Positions 30,314 to 37,622 of a DNA stretch of 39,255 nt are shown here, piece by piece. The stretch is from contig JAUSHL010000006.1 of NCBI GenBank assembly GCA_030648645.1, positions 1 through 39,255 on the forward strand. The letters run 5' to 3'. Below the pieces are notes generated by a model. That model searched no databases and was not told where the DNA came from. It saw only the letters and a list, made by a program, of their open reading frames with translations. The translations under genes and the position numbers were made by a program. The stretch's first letter is position 1; the number at the start of each line of letters is the position of its first letter. The stretch comes from Candidatus Daviesbacteria bacterium. Lineage in GTDB: Bacteria > Patescibacteriota > Microgenomatia > Daviesbacterales > UBA10151.

Positions 30314-30338
30314 AAATCCCACAAAAATCCTGGTTTTA
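30314..30338. repeat. Second copy of the dnaJ 3' end
   Basis: AAATCCCACAAAAATCC then TGGTTTTA matches the dnaJ terminus (29437-29462) except for one A in a homopolymer. A diverged ACTCTGGTTTTAGGTTCTA is found at 31261-31280. Confidence 0.8.
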
Positions 30339-30404
30339 GATTTTAGATAATTTTAACTTCCACATATACAAAATTACTATTTCTTAATATAATTTAATGA
30401 ATTA

Positions 30405-31187
30405 ATGGACGAAGAACGAAAACTTGGTACTACACAAAAAGAAGTATTAGATAGTTTACCTTTAAATGAGGTGATTGCTTATTTGCAACAAAGAGTTGCC
30501 GATTCTTCAGTTGACGAAATGGCTCAGACTCAACTGACTACTTTAATTGACCAGGTAAATAAACGTTTGCAACAAGTTAAACTCGCATCGACAGAAAGAG
30601 CAGGTCAAAATTGGCTGGAAAAAATCAAAAAGCAGGTTCTAGTGGCAAGAAGAACCTGTTATTCTCCTAGAGGTTATATCAATGGTCCTGATGTTTATCC
30701 CAACACTGATAGACTGAGAGGAAAAATAACTAGCCGAGAATGGATGTATGCATTTCCACCGAATCCTGCAAAAATTTTGTACGCTGCTCACAAAATACGT
30801 TTGGAAAGCGATATTGAGGCAAGAAAATTTTATCCGGCTATCGTAGTTTCCGACATAATGGTGGGTACTGAACTTCTCACTGTATTAAATATGGTAAATA
30901 TAAACCCGCATGATTCTGCTGCAGTAAATAATTTAGCACTTTATTTTGATAGACCTGTTGGCAAAGAACTAGCCCAAGCGTTGGAGAATGGAGAGGCAAA
31001 ACCTAATATTTTCCTATCAATATACGATTTTTATTATCCCAAACCCCGGCATGAACTCGAAAATTTAGTAAGCGGTAGAGATACCAAAGTATTTCTTATG
31101 CAAGGCGTTCACATAGGAGAAGGAGGAAGAACTGTAATTGACAACCCAAAAGTTACAGAACTTCCTTTAAAACATAACCAATTTTAG
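30405..31187 (+). CDS. hypothetical protein, 260 aa
   Basis: Not recognised. A helical N-terminus (KEVLDSLPLNEVIAYLQQRV, LTTLIDQVNKRLQQVKLA) precedes a globular part with many aromatic and Pro residues: WMYAFPPNPAKILYAAHKIRLESDIEARKFYPAIVVSDIM, IFLSIYDFYYPKPRHELENL. No signal or membrane segment. TATAAT at 30388-30393 is 11 bases before the ATG. It lies between the RAYT module and the IS. Confidence 0.6.
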   Translation: MDEERKLGTTQKEVLDSLPLNEVIAYLQQRVADSSVDEMAQTQLTTLIDQVNKRLQQVKLASTERAGQNWLEKIKKQVLVARRTCYSPRGYINGPDVYPNTDRLRGKITSREWMYAFPPNPAKILYAAHKIRLESDIEARKFYPAIVVSDIMVGTELLTVLNMVNINPHDSAAVNNLALYFDRPVGKELAQALENGEAKPNIFLSIYDFYYPKPRHELENLVSGRDTKVFLMQGVHIGEGGRTVIDNPKVTELPLKHNQF

Positions 31188-31333
31188 ATTAGTTAATACA
31201 ATCCTCCAGGTGAAATTAGGTAATATTTAGCTTTCCAAACTTGGTTTGTCAATTCAAAAAAACTCTGGTTTTAGGTTCTATTTCGATTAATATCACACCC
31301 TTGGGGTGTGATATGACTGGTTTTAGCTTCATC
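31188..31333. repeat. Repeat stretch between the unknown gene and the IS
   Basis: No gene. It holds TTTAGCTTTCCAAACTTGG followed by TTTGTCAA (a TTTAGCTT plus palindrome unit), a dnaJ-end-like piece, REP palindrome copy 5 (31290-31314), and the left flank of the IS. Confidence 0.6.
31290..31314. repeat. REP palindrome copy 5
   Basis: Same 25-base palindrome as at 29559, 20 bases from the left end of the IS. Confidence 0.88.
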
Positions 31334-32410
31334 TGTCTAGGATGTGATACATCCAGAACGGTTTAACTAAATATTAAAGGCTCATATAATGGCTGCTATA
31401 TGCGCAGCTTTAAAATACTTCCGGTAGAGATGAAGGTTAAGGATTTTAGTCTGTCTAAAGATGCCTTAAAAAGGCTCTATTGGATGGACTGGTACTTTGG
31501 TCATGGGAAAAATGCAGAAGCTACATGCAGGCATTTTGCTATATCTAAAAGTGTATTCTATAGATGGTTGCCCAGGTTTAATCCTGACAATCTATCCACA
31601 CTTGAGTTTGATCCCAGGCTATGTACACCCCATCATCTAAGGGAGATGACTACCCCAACTTGGATCCTTAAGAAAATTTATGATATCAGGTTAGAAGATC
31701 CAGAAAAATCAAAGTATGAAATACATGAAGAACTTTTAAGAGAAGGAATTAAAGTTTGCCATGATACAATCCAGAAAGTAATTAACAGACATTTTGAGCT
31801 TAAGAATACTCAACACAAATCCACTTTAAAAAAGCACAGAAACTATTCTATAGCCAGAATCAAGGCTGCATATGAGCTGAAAGACAAAGATTTAGGCTCA
31901 CTGGTTCAGATTGATACCAAATATCTTTATATCTTAGGCAAAAGGTTTTATCTTTATGTAGCAATTGACTGCAAGTCTAGATATGCTTTTATTTGGGCTT
32001 ATGGATCCTGCAATTCAACCAATGCAGCAGATTTCCTGACCAAGGTAATTGATTACTTTCCATTTTCTATTAAAGCTATTAATACAGATAATGGTCCTGA
32101 ATATTTACTTAACTTCCATAAAAAGTGTGAGGAACTGAATATTACTCATTATTTCTCCCATCCCTACACCCCAAAGGGAAACTCCAGAGCTGAAAGATTA
32201 ATCCAGACAGCAGAGTATGAGTTTTTTAATTATCAAGCTGATCTAATGCCCAACTTAAAAGATATTAACTTGAAATGTATTTTATTTAATGACAAATACA
32301 ACAACAGAAGATTCCACCACAGCCTGTACTACAAAACTCCATCTGAATATGTTTATAATTACCTATCAGAGAAAGGAGGACAACCGTTCTCTATCTAGAC
32401 ATCCTGCACA
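31334..32410. mobile_element. IS481-like insertion sequence, about 1.08 kb
   Basis: The left end TGTCTAGGATGTGATAC..AGAACGGTT (31334-31362) matches, inverted, the right end, whose reverse complement reads TGTGCAGGATGTCTAGAT..AGAACGGTT (32410-32382). Ends of the form TGT..ACA fit IS481/IS3-type elements. The single transposase gene fills the element and its stop codon lies inside the right terminal repeat. No clear target duplication is seen (flanks TTCATC and AAGTCT), so the exact borders are tentative. Confidence 0.75.
31400..32398 (+). CDS. IS481-like DDE transposase (rve integrase core)
   Basis: A 332-aa protein, with ATG at 31400 or, equally possible, at 31430 (MKVKDFSLSKD). An HTH region of about 100 residues includes AEATCRHFAISKSVFYRWLPRF. 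The integrase core has the first Asp in LVQIDTKYLYILG, the second in INTDNGPEYLLNF and the Glu in GNSRAERLIQTAEYEF, a complete DDE triad. It appears full length and intact, so the element may be active. TATAAT at 31384-31389 is a possible promoter. Confidence 0.92.
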   Translation: MRSFKILPVEMKVKDFSLSKDALKRLYWMDWYFGHGKNAEATCRHFAISKSVFYRWLPRFNPDNLSTLEFDPRLCTPHHLREMTTPTWILKKIYDIRLEDPEKSKYEIHEELLREGIKVCHDTIQKVINRHFELKNTQHKSTLKKHRNYSIARIKAAYELKDKDLGSLVQIDTKYLYILGKRFYLYVAIDCKSRYAFIWAYGSCNSTNAADFLTKVIDYFPFSIKAINTDNGPEYLLNFHKKCEELNITHYFSHPYTPKGNSRAERLIQTAEYEFFNYQADLMPNLKDINLKCILFNDKYNNRRFHHSLYYKTPSEYVYNYLSEKGGQPFSI

Positions 32411-32516
32411 AAGTCTTGACAAATTGAAAAAGTGGTTATACGATAATTATGTCCAACCTATGCATGGGCTTGGGCTTACTGACAAAGTTTTGAGTGTTCT
32501 AGATGCTTATCTTTGA
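32411..32516 (+). pseudogene. Possible 3' remnant of a gene cut by the IS
   Basis: Directly after the right end of the IS one frame stays open for 34 codons, SLDKLKKWLYDNYVQPMHGL and GLTDKVLSVLDAYL, then TGA. It is protein-like but no start codon or left half was found before 31334. It could also be chance or part of the element. I do not recognise it. Confidence 0.3.
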
Positions 32517-32562
32517 AAGGAAATTGAGATATAAAGGTAAAAACTGAATGTCTCTGCAAGAA

Positions 32563-32597
32563 GACTCGTTCACAAGACGGGCCTTTTTGTTTTTTAA
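32563..32597 (+). terminator. Possible terminator downstream of the IS
   Basis: CTCGTT pairs with GACGGG through two G-U pairs around CACAA, followed by CCTTTTTGTTTTTT. The stem is weak but the T-run is good. Confidence 0.4.
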
Positions 32598-32615
32598 GAG
32601 GTTTTTGTGTTAAAT

Positions 32616-32672
32616 ATTCCACATCGGGGGTGGAACATTGTTTTGTTTAGCTTCCCACACTCGGTGTGGGAA
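32616..32672. repeat. Two variant palindromes before the RsmC-like gene
   Basis: TTCCAC/GTGGAA around ATCGGGG (about 32620-32638), then TTTAGCTT followed by CCCACACTCGGTGTGGG (about 32653-32669). They belong to the same general plan as the TTTAGCTT units near 21089, 21781 and 31228, but with different arms. Confidence 0.65.
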
Positions 32673-32716
32673 CACGAAGAAAATGATTTTGACCTCAAAA
32701 TGATATAATTCTCTTT

Positions 32717-33283
32717 ATGGATGTATATTTTAAAAAAGAGATAACTTATTGCTTTGCTGGGGAGAAGTTTAAATTTGATGTAGGAAATACTTTATTCTCC
32801 ACTTTTGATTTAGATCATGGGACAGATATTCTCCTTCGTGCCATAGATTTTGAAAATCCTAAAACTATTTTAGATTTAGGTTGTGGTTATGGACCTCTGG
32901 GAATAATTTTGGCCAAAAAATATCCTCAAGCTGAAGTTACTATGGTGGACAGAGATCTATTGGCAGTCAAATATGCCAGGAATAATATAAAGAAAAATAA
33001 TATTACAAATGCCACAGTTTTGGGTAGTATTGGATTGGAAAAAGTAAATGATGAAAAATTTGATCTGATTGTTTCCAATATTCCTGCCAAAATTGGTGAT
33101 ATTGCAATTGCCGAAGAATTTATTTTAAATCCTTTTAAACATTTAACTCCCAATGGAGAATTTTGGTTTGTGGTGGTTAATGCTTTAAATCGTTTAATTC
33201 CATCTGTAGGGCGAAAAAATGAATTAAATATTAAAGAAATCAGAAAAAGAAATGGGCACACTGTATACAGGATGAAGAAATAA
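32717..33283 (+). CDS. RsmC-like class I methyltransferase
   Basis: A 188-aa protein: FSTFDLDHGTDILLRAID, motif I ILDLGCGYGPLGIILAKKYP, VTMVDRDLLAVKYARNNIKKNN, then LIVSNIPAKIG at the catalytic loop. This is the single MTS domain of RsmC/RlmG proteins, which methylate guanine in 16S or 23S rRNA. The usual NPP is NIP here, a noticeable change in the base-binding loop. TATAAT at 32704-32709 is 7 bases before the ATG. A second gene of this type, broken, lies at 27883. Confidence 0.85.
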   Translation: MDVYFKKEITYCFAGEKFKFDVGNTLFSTFDLDHGTDILLRAIDFENPKTILDLGCGYGPLGIILAKKYPQAEVTMVDRDLLAVKYARNNIKKNNITNATVLGSIGLEKVNDEKFDLIVSNIPAKIGDIAIAEEFILNPFKHLTPNGEFWFVVVNALNRLIPSVGRKNELNIKEIRKRNGHTVYRMKK

Positions 33284-33372
33284 ACTCTCCAGACCTTTTT
33301 CTCGCTTTGATATAGGCGAATATAATATTCATAGCCTCCCAGACGTCCTCTGGGAGGCTAGATATGAGAAAA

Positions 33373-33440
33373 ATATCACACCCTTGGGGTGTGATATTAA
33401 TATCCTGAAATTTTTCAACTCTTTTTTCTTTTCTCAACTT
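33373..33440. repeat. REP palindrome copy 6 with pyrimidine-rich tail
   Basis: The REP at 33373-33397 is followed by AATATCCTGAAATTTTTCAA and CTCTTTTTTCTTTTCTCAA. The same REP-plus-tail order is found at 34043-34108. A tail without the REP (CTCTTTTTTCTTTTCCCAA) is at 34770-34788. Each stands just before a gene. Confidence 0.8.
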
Positions 33441-33443
33441 TGA

Positions 33444-33449
33444 TATAAT
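33444..33449 (+). promoter_or_regulatory. -10 box of the CYTH gene
   Basis: TATAAT, 6 bases before the ATG at 33456. It directly follows the repeat tail ending TCTCAAC. Confidence 0.45.
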
Positions 33450-33455
33450 CTTGAG

Positions 33456-34034
33456 ATGGATATAGAATTTGAGGCAACATTCCCTAATATTGATAAGAAT
33501 GAAATTAGAGAAAAACTTAAGGAGTTAGATGCTGTATTAAAAAAACCAGAATACATGCAAAAAAGAGTGGTATTTAAACTTCCTAAAGGACATGAAATAA
33601 AAGGTGGATGGTTAAGAGTTAGAGATGAGGGAGATAAAATAACCATGAGTCTTAAAGTGATAGATGGAGACAATATTGATGATCAAAAAGAAATTTATCT
33701 TAAAGTTAGCGACTTTCAACAAGCCGAATTATTATTATCTTCAATTGGGTGTGAGAAAAAAGCATATCAGGAAAGTAAACGTGAATTATGGATTTTAGAT
33801 GATGTGGAAGTAACTATAGATGAATGGCCATTTTTGGAACCATATTTGGAGGTAGAAGGTAAATCAAAAGAAATAGTTGAAGAAGTTTCAAAAAAATTGG
33901 GATTTGATTTTAATAAAGCTCTTTTTTGTTCGGTCGATAAGTTGTATAACCTCAAATATGGTATTTCTCAGGATATTATAAATAATCAAACTCCAGAAAT
34001 TATATTTGGTGGAAAAAATCCTTTTAGTAACTAG
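33456..34034 (+). CDS. CYTH domain protein (triphosphate tunnel fold)
   Basis: A 192-aa protein. The start MDIEFEATFPNID carries the ExEx(K/T) motif in variant form, and GGWLRVRDEGDKITMSLKVID, KKAYQESKRELWIL and VEVTIDEWPFLEPYLEVEG are the tunnel strands of the CYTH superfamily (class IV adenylate cyclases, thiamine triphosphatases, inorganic triphosphatases). Many basic and acidic residues of the tunnel are visible. The substrate cannot be chosen from sequence. It is a single gene between REP-plus-tail repeats. Confidence 0.85.
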   Translation: MDIEFEATFPNIDKNEIREKLKELDAVLKKPEYMQKRVVFKLPKGHEIKGGWLRVRDEGDKITMSLKVIDGDNIDDQKEIYLKVSDFQQAELLLSSIGCEKKAYQESKRELWILDDVEVTIDEWPFLEPYLEVEGKSKEIVEEVSKKLGFDFNKALFCSVDKLYNLKYGISQDIINNQTPEIIFGGKNPFSN

Positions 34035-34042
34035 TTTTCTAA

Positions 34043-34108
34043 ATATCACACCTCGGATGTGTGATATAGATATTCAGAAATTTTCTAGCTATTTTTTCTT
34101 TTCTCAAT
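34043..34108. repeat. REP palindrome copy 7 (variant) with pyrimidine-rich tail
   Basis: Arms ATATCACAC and GTGTGATAT around CTCGGAT (34043-34067), so the loop is changed but the stem kept. The tail GATATTCAGAAATTTTCTAG and CTATTTTTTCTTTTCTCAA follows. Confidence 0.8.
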
Positions 34109-34154
34109 AATCTAGAGCTTTATATCTTTTTAAAATCTTGATATTATTCTGCTA

Positions 34155-34496
34155 ATGATTATCACCACCACAAAACCTTATTCTCTTGAAGAAATCAAAC
34201 AATTAAAAGAACAGTTTGAGGTGTATGTCAAAACAGTTATTGATATAGAACAGAAAATTTGTTCTGCTGGAATGGATCGACATTTTGAAGGAGAAAAGAT
34301 TCTCTTAAAACAAGGATCAACACAAAGTAATATTTGGGGTGGTGGAATTGATGTTGAGACAAAGGAGATTGATTTTAATTCATTTATAAATATCCGCCCG
34401 AATGATAACAATACTAAAAATGATATTCAGAGCGAGGAAATTAAAAATAAATATAAAAAATTAATTGAGTATTTTTTCAGGCAATTTTATGAATGA
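34155..34496 (+). CDS. DUF5674 family protein
   Basis: A 113-aa protein that matches the DUF5674 pattern: SLEEIKQLKEQFEVYVKTVIDIEQKICSAGMDRHFEGEKILLKQGSTQSNIWGGGI and FNSFINIRPNDNN, with the acidic-plus-His segment and the LLxQGSxQxxxWG core. This domain of unknown function is common in Patescibacteria and Cyanobacteria. TATTAT at 34142-34147 is 7 bases before the ATG. The next gene overlaps it by 8 bases. Confidence 0.8.
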   Translation: MIITTTKPYSLEEIKQLKEQFEVYVKTVIDIEQKICSAGMDRHFEGEKILLKQGSTQSNIWGGGIDVETKEIDFNSFINIRPNDNNTKNDIQSEEIKNKYKKLIEYFFRQFYE

Positions 34497-34770
34497 CACA
34501 AAGCTTTTGATTGGTTCATTATCAAATGATCTCTTGCGAGTAGCAAATATGATTGCCCGTGGATCAGATAAAGGAGCTGTGCGTTTTTTTATTGAAGCTC
34601 AAAAGTGGAATACAGAACTAAAAAACCATACAGTAAAACCATATATTCAAAAAATAATTAATGATATTAATAGCGAAAACGGAGAAAATATTTTGAACAT
34701 GGCAAAGGCTGAAAAATATTTAATGTACAGTATTTTACTGCAGAATTATTCTTTACATAACAGTTTCTAA
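34489..34770 (+). CDS. hypothetical helical protein, 93 aa
   Basis: Not recognised. It starts MNDTKLLIGSLSNDLLRVANMI at 34489, overlapping the end of the DUF5674 gene by 8 bases, so translation is probably coupled. An in-frame ATG at 34465 is less likely. The protein is almost all helix (VRFFIEAQKWNTELKNHTVKPYIQKIINDI, MAKAEKYLMYSILLQNYSLH) and may work with DUF5674 as a pair. Confidence 0.65.
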   Translation: MNDTKLLIGSLSNDLLRVANMIARGSDKGAVRFFIEAQKWNTELKNHTVKPYIQKIINDINSENGENILNMAKAEKYLMYSILLQNYSLHNSF

Positions 34771-34811
34771 CTCTTTTTTCTTTTCCCAACTTATGCAATA
34801 CTAATCCCATA

Positions 34812-36332
34812 ATGCTGGCGAAAGTTTTATCCGGAGCAAATGTTGGGCTTGATTCTACCCCTGTAACTGTGGAAATTGATATTGCAGAAAAAGGACTGCC
34901 TGTTTTTACCATTGTCGGTTTGGCTGATCAGGCTGTAAAAGAAAGTAGAGAAAGGGTGAGATCTGCTCTAATAAATGTTGGAGCAAAATTTCCTCAGAAA
35001 AGAATTATTGTAAATTTGGCTCCGGCCGATTTACCAAAGGAAGGTCCGGCTTTTGATTTACCAATTGCAATAGGAATTTTAATTGCTGATGGACAACTCC
35101 TTTCCGATTTATCTGATACTTTAATGGTTGGAGAATTATCTTTGGATGGATCTTTAAGATCAACTCATGGAATTTTATCTTTTGCAGTTTTGGCAAAATC
35201 TTTAGGCTTGAAAAGAATTTTTGTGCCAATTCAAAATGCACTGGAGGCAGCAATTGTGGAAGGGATCGATATCTATGCCTTTAAAACTTTGGATGAAGTT
35301 TTTAAATATTTAACCGGAAACTTAGAAAAAATACCGGAACCAAAAACTGATTTAAATTTGGAAGAAGAAGTTTTGTATGATTATGATTTTAAAGAAATTA
35401 AAGGTCAAACTTCTGCCAGACGTGCCTTAGAAATTGCTGCTGCCGGAGGACACAATGTAATTTTAAAAGGGCCACCTGGGGCCGGGAAAACTTTACTTGC
35501 CCGAGCTTTTCCTTCAATTTTACCTTCACTTTCCCGTGATGAAGCACTGGAGGTTACAAGGATTTATTCTATTTCCGGAAACTTATCTTCTGATAAACCG
35601 GTAATTACCACTAGACCTTTCAGGTCTCCGCATCATACGGCATCATATGTCGGAATTATTGGGGGAGGAAATAATATCAAACCGGGGGAGGTTTCTTTGG
35701 CCCACCGGGGAGTTTTATTTATGGATGAATTGCCGGAATTTCCAAGACAAGTACTGGAGGCTTTAAGGCAACCTTTGGAGGATAGAAAAGTTACCATTTC
35801 CCGGGCTTCCGGATCGATAACTTTTCCATCGCAATTTATTTTGGTCGCTGCTCACAATCCCTGTCCTTGTGGATTTTTAGGGTCTTTAAATAAAAATTGT
35901 GTTTGTATGCCGGGGCAAATTTCCCGCTATAAAAAGAAAATGTCCGGACCATTGCTTGATAGAATTGATATTCATTTGGATGTGCCGGCTGTGGAAATTG
36001 ATAAATTAACCGGAACTGATGAGCCAGAAAATTCCAAAGATATTAAAAAAAGAGTAAATATTGCCCGGGAAATACAACTGAAAAGATTTAAAGGATCTTT
36101 GACTTTAACAAATTCAGAAATGAGTAATGCTCAGATAAAACAATTTTGTCAGATTACTGTGGAAGCCTTAGAACTTTTAAAAATGGCCATTTCTCAAATG
36201 AACTTATCAGCCAGATCTTATCATCGGATTTTAAAATTATCCAGAACTATTGCCGATTTAGCAGAATCAGAAAATATCTTAACAGAACACATTGCAGAAT
36301 CTTTAACATATAGGGCTCGAGAGGAAAGTTAA
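34812..36332 (+). CDS. comM: ComM/YifB-type AAA+ ATPase (Mg-chelatase-like)
   Basis: A 506-aa protein. The N-terminal lon-like fold is ANVGLDSTPVTVEIDIAEKGLPVFTIVGLADQAVKESRERVRSAL. Walker A is GPPGAGKTLLARAFPSILPSL, Walker B LFMDELPEF, the Arg finger region LEDRKVTISRASGSITFPS, and the zinc-finger-like AHNPCPCGFLGSLNKNCVC is present. ComM is a DNA helicase that aids branch migration during natural transformation. Length is normal. It fits a cell that has type IV pilus genes nearby, though they are not adjacent. Confidence 0.95.
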   Translation: MLAKVLSGANVGLDSTPVTVEIDIAEKGLPVFTIVGLADQAVKESRERVRSALINVGAKFPQKRIIVNLAPADLPKEGPAFDLPIAIGILIADGQLLSDLSDTLMVGELSLDGSLRSTHGILSFAVLAKSLGLKRIFVPIQNALEAAIVEGIDIYAFKTLDEVFKYLTGNLEKIPEPKTDLNLEEEVLYDYDFKEIKGQTSARRALEIAAAGGHNVILKGPPGAGKTLLARAFPSILPSLSRDEALEVTRIYSISGNLSSDKPVITTRPFRSPHHTASYVGIIGGGNNIKPGEVSLAHRGVLFMDELPEFPRQVLEALRQPLEDRKVTISRASGSITFPSQFILVAAHNPCPCGFLGSLNKNCVCMPGQISRYKKKMSGPLLDRIDIHLDVPAVEIDKLTGTDEPENSKDIKKRVNIAREIQLKRFKGSLTLTNSEMSNAQIKQFCQITVEALELLKMAISQMNLSARSYHRILKLSRTIADLAESENILTEHIAESLTYRAREES

Positions 36333-36342
36333 ATTTGAGGTA

Positions 36343-36371
36343 TTGTTTTAATATATCAAAATTGATATAAT
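36343..36371 (+). promoter_or_regulatory. Promoter of the HigBA operon
   Basis: TTGTTT (36343-36348), 17 bases, TATAAT (36366-36371), 4 bases before the ATG at 36376, so the transcript would start at or close to the ATG. Confidence 0.6.
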
Positions 36372-36375
36372 CATT

Positions 36376-36732
36376 ATGGAATTTAAAATAATTTTTTATA
36401 AAGATAAATCAGGGAATAATTTGATTGAGACGTTTTTTCTTGAGCTGGAGAGAAGTAATCGTGATTTGGTGGCTCAGGCTCGCAGAGGAATTGAGAAGTT
36501 AAGAAATAGAACTTATCATAAAGAACCTTTGTCAAAATATTTGGAACCAGATTTATGGGAGCTAAGAGTTAAATCAGGAACAGATATTTTAAGAATTATT
36601 TATACTTTTAATAAGGGACAGATAATTATTTTATTACATGTCTTCGTTAAGAAGAAACAGAAAACTCCAGCAAATGAGCTGGATATAGCAAGAAAAAGAT
36701 TAATTGAGTTAAAAAATAAAGGAGCAAATTAA
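36376..36732 (+). CDS. higB: HigB-type RelE-superfamily toxin (Gp49-like)
   Basis: A 118-aa protein: EFKIIFYKDKSGNNLIETFFLELERSN, RRGIEKLRNRTYHKEPLSKYLEPDLWELRVKSGTDILRIIYTFNKGQIIILLHVFVKKKQKTPANELDIARKR. This is the phage-derived Gp49-like/HigB group, in which LWELRVK and RIIYxF are the hallmark strands and the KKxxKTP segment the C-terminal basic part. The toxin gene comes first and the XRE antitoxin gene follows after one base, the usual HigBA order. Confidence 0.92.
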   Translation: MEFKIIFYKDKSGNNLIETFFLELERSNRDLVAQARRGIEKLRNRTYHKEPLSKYLEPDLWELRVKSGTDILRIIYTFNKGQIIILLHVFVKKKQKTPANELDIARKRLIELKNKGAN

Positions 36733-36733
36733 A

Positions 36734-37057
36734 ATGAAAAGAAAAAAAGATGATTTAGATAGATTAACAGAGAAACTTTTAAAACAGGATCCTTCTTTTA
36801 AGGAGGCAATGAATAATGCAGATCAGGCTTGGGATATTGCTTTGCAACTTTTTGATATCAGAAAAAAAATGGGGTTAACTCAAACAGAATTGGCAAAATT
36901 AGTGGGGACAAAACAATCTAATATTGCCAGAATTGAGTCAGCAGATTATACAGGTTATACCCTAAAAACTTTAGAAAAAGTTACTAAAGCCCTAAAAGCC
37001 AGATTAGAAATTAAAATAATTACTCAGGATATTCACAAATTCCCCAGTCATTTATAA
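36734..37057 (+). CDS. higA: HigA-type antitoxin with XRE helix-turn-helix
   Basis: A 107-aa protein. The N-terminal helical part is RLTEKLLKQDPSFKEAMNNADQAWDIALQLFDIRKKMG. The helix-turn-helix is LTQTELAKLVGTKQSNIARIESADYTGYTLKTLEKVTKALKARLEIKI. It neutralises the HigB toxin and probably represses the promoter at 36343. The stop codon is the first base pairs of repeat copy C. Confidence 0.92.
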   Translation: MKRKKDDLDRLTEKLLKQDPSFKEAMNNADQAWDIALQLFDIRKKMGLTQTELAKLVGTKQSNIARIESADYTGYTLKTLEKVTKALKARLEIKIITQDIHKFPSHL

Positions 37058-37150
37058 ACCAATTTAACTCGAATTTGTAACTCTCGTTAAATGGTTTGAA
37101 CCCAAAATATTGATTAAAAGTTACAAATTAGAGTATTTTGGGTATAATTT
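37055..37150. repeat. 95-bp repeat, copy C (inverted relative to A and B)
   Basis: Same element as 8139-8232 and 16453-16561 in reverse. It begins within the higA stop codon. It ends with TTACAA (37121-37126), 16 bases and TATAAT (37143-37148) in front of the acetyltransferase gene. Confidence 0.85.
37121..37148 (+). promoter_or_regulatory. Promoter of the acetyltransferase gene, carried by repeat copy C
   Basis: TTACAA, 16-base spacer, TATAAT, then 6 bases to the ATG at 37155. It is a promoter-like arrangement wholly inside a mobile-looking repeat. Confidence 0.6.
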
Positions 37151-37154
37151 AAAT

Positions 37155-37622
37155 ATGGAAATTAGAGAAGCTCAAGAAAAAGATATTCCTCAAATAATGC
37201 AGATTAAAAATTGGGGAACTGAAAAAGATTGGAATAAAGAAGTTTTAGAAAGAATTAATAAAACTAAAGAGAGAAAAACTGCTTATTTGGTGGCTGAAGA
37301 AAATGGAAAAATTTTAGGGCAGATATTCTTAAAGTTTTATGGAATAAAAACTGCTCCTAATTATCCAAGTATGGAAGATGCTTATGTCAAAGAAGAATTT
37401 AGAGGACAAGGAATAGGTACCAAACTAATTGAAGAATCAGAGAAAATTTCTAGAAAAAATGGTTTTAATAAAATTGGCTTGGCAGTTAACCCAACATTAA
37501 ATCCTAAAGCAAAATCTTTATATGAAAGATTAGGTTATAAAGAAGTAGGAGATCCTACATATTTAGATGGTGTTTATAATGGAACTGAAGATTGGGTAAT
37601 AGATATGGTAAAAGAATTATGA
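37155..37622 (+). CDS. GNAT family N-acetyltransferase
   Basis: A 155-aa protein from the ATG at 37155 (MEIREAQEKDIPQIMQIKNW). The frame is open upstream to 37110, but only through the repeat. The GNAT core is YVKEEFRGQGIGTKLIEESEKISRKNGFNKIGLAVNPTLNPKAKSLYERLGYKEVG, with the acetyl-CoA loop RGQGIG and the C-terminal LYERLGYxxVG, as in RimI-like enzymes. The target is unknown. Its stop overlaps the start of the next gene (ATGA). Confidence 0.92.
   Translation: MEIREAQEKDIPQIMQIKNWGTEKDWNKEVLERINKTKERKTAYLVAEENGKILGQIFLKFYGIKTAPNYPSMEDAYVKEEFRGQGIGTKLIEESEKISRKNGFNKIGLAVNPTLNPKAKSLYERLGYKEVGDPTYLDGVYNGTEDWVIDMVKEL

Noticed and set aside
31200-31333. Left half of a gene cut by the IS
   Set aside because: No open frame before 31334 joins in a sensible way to the frame after 32410.
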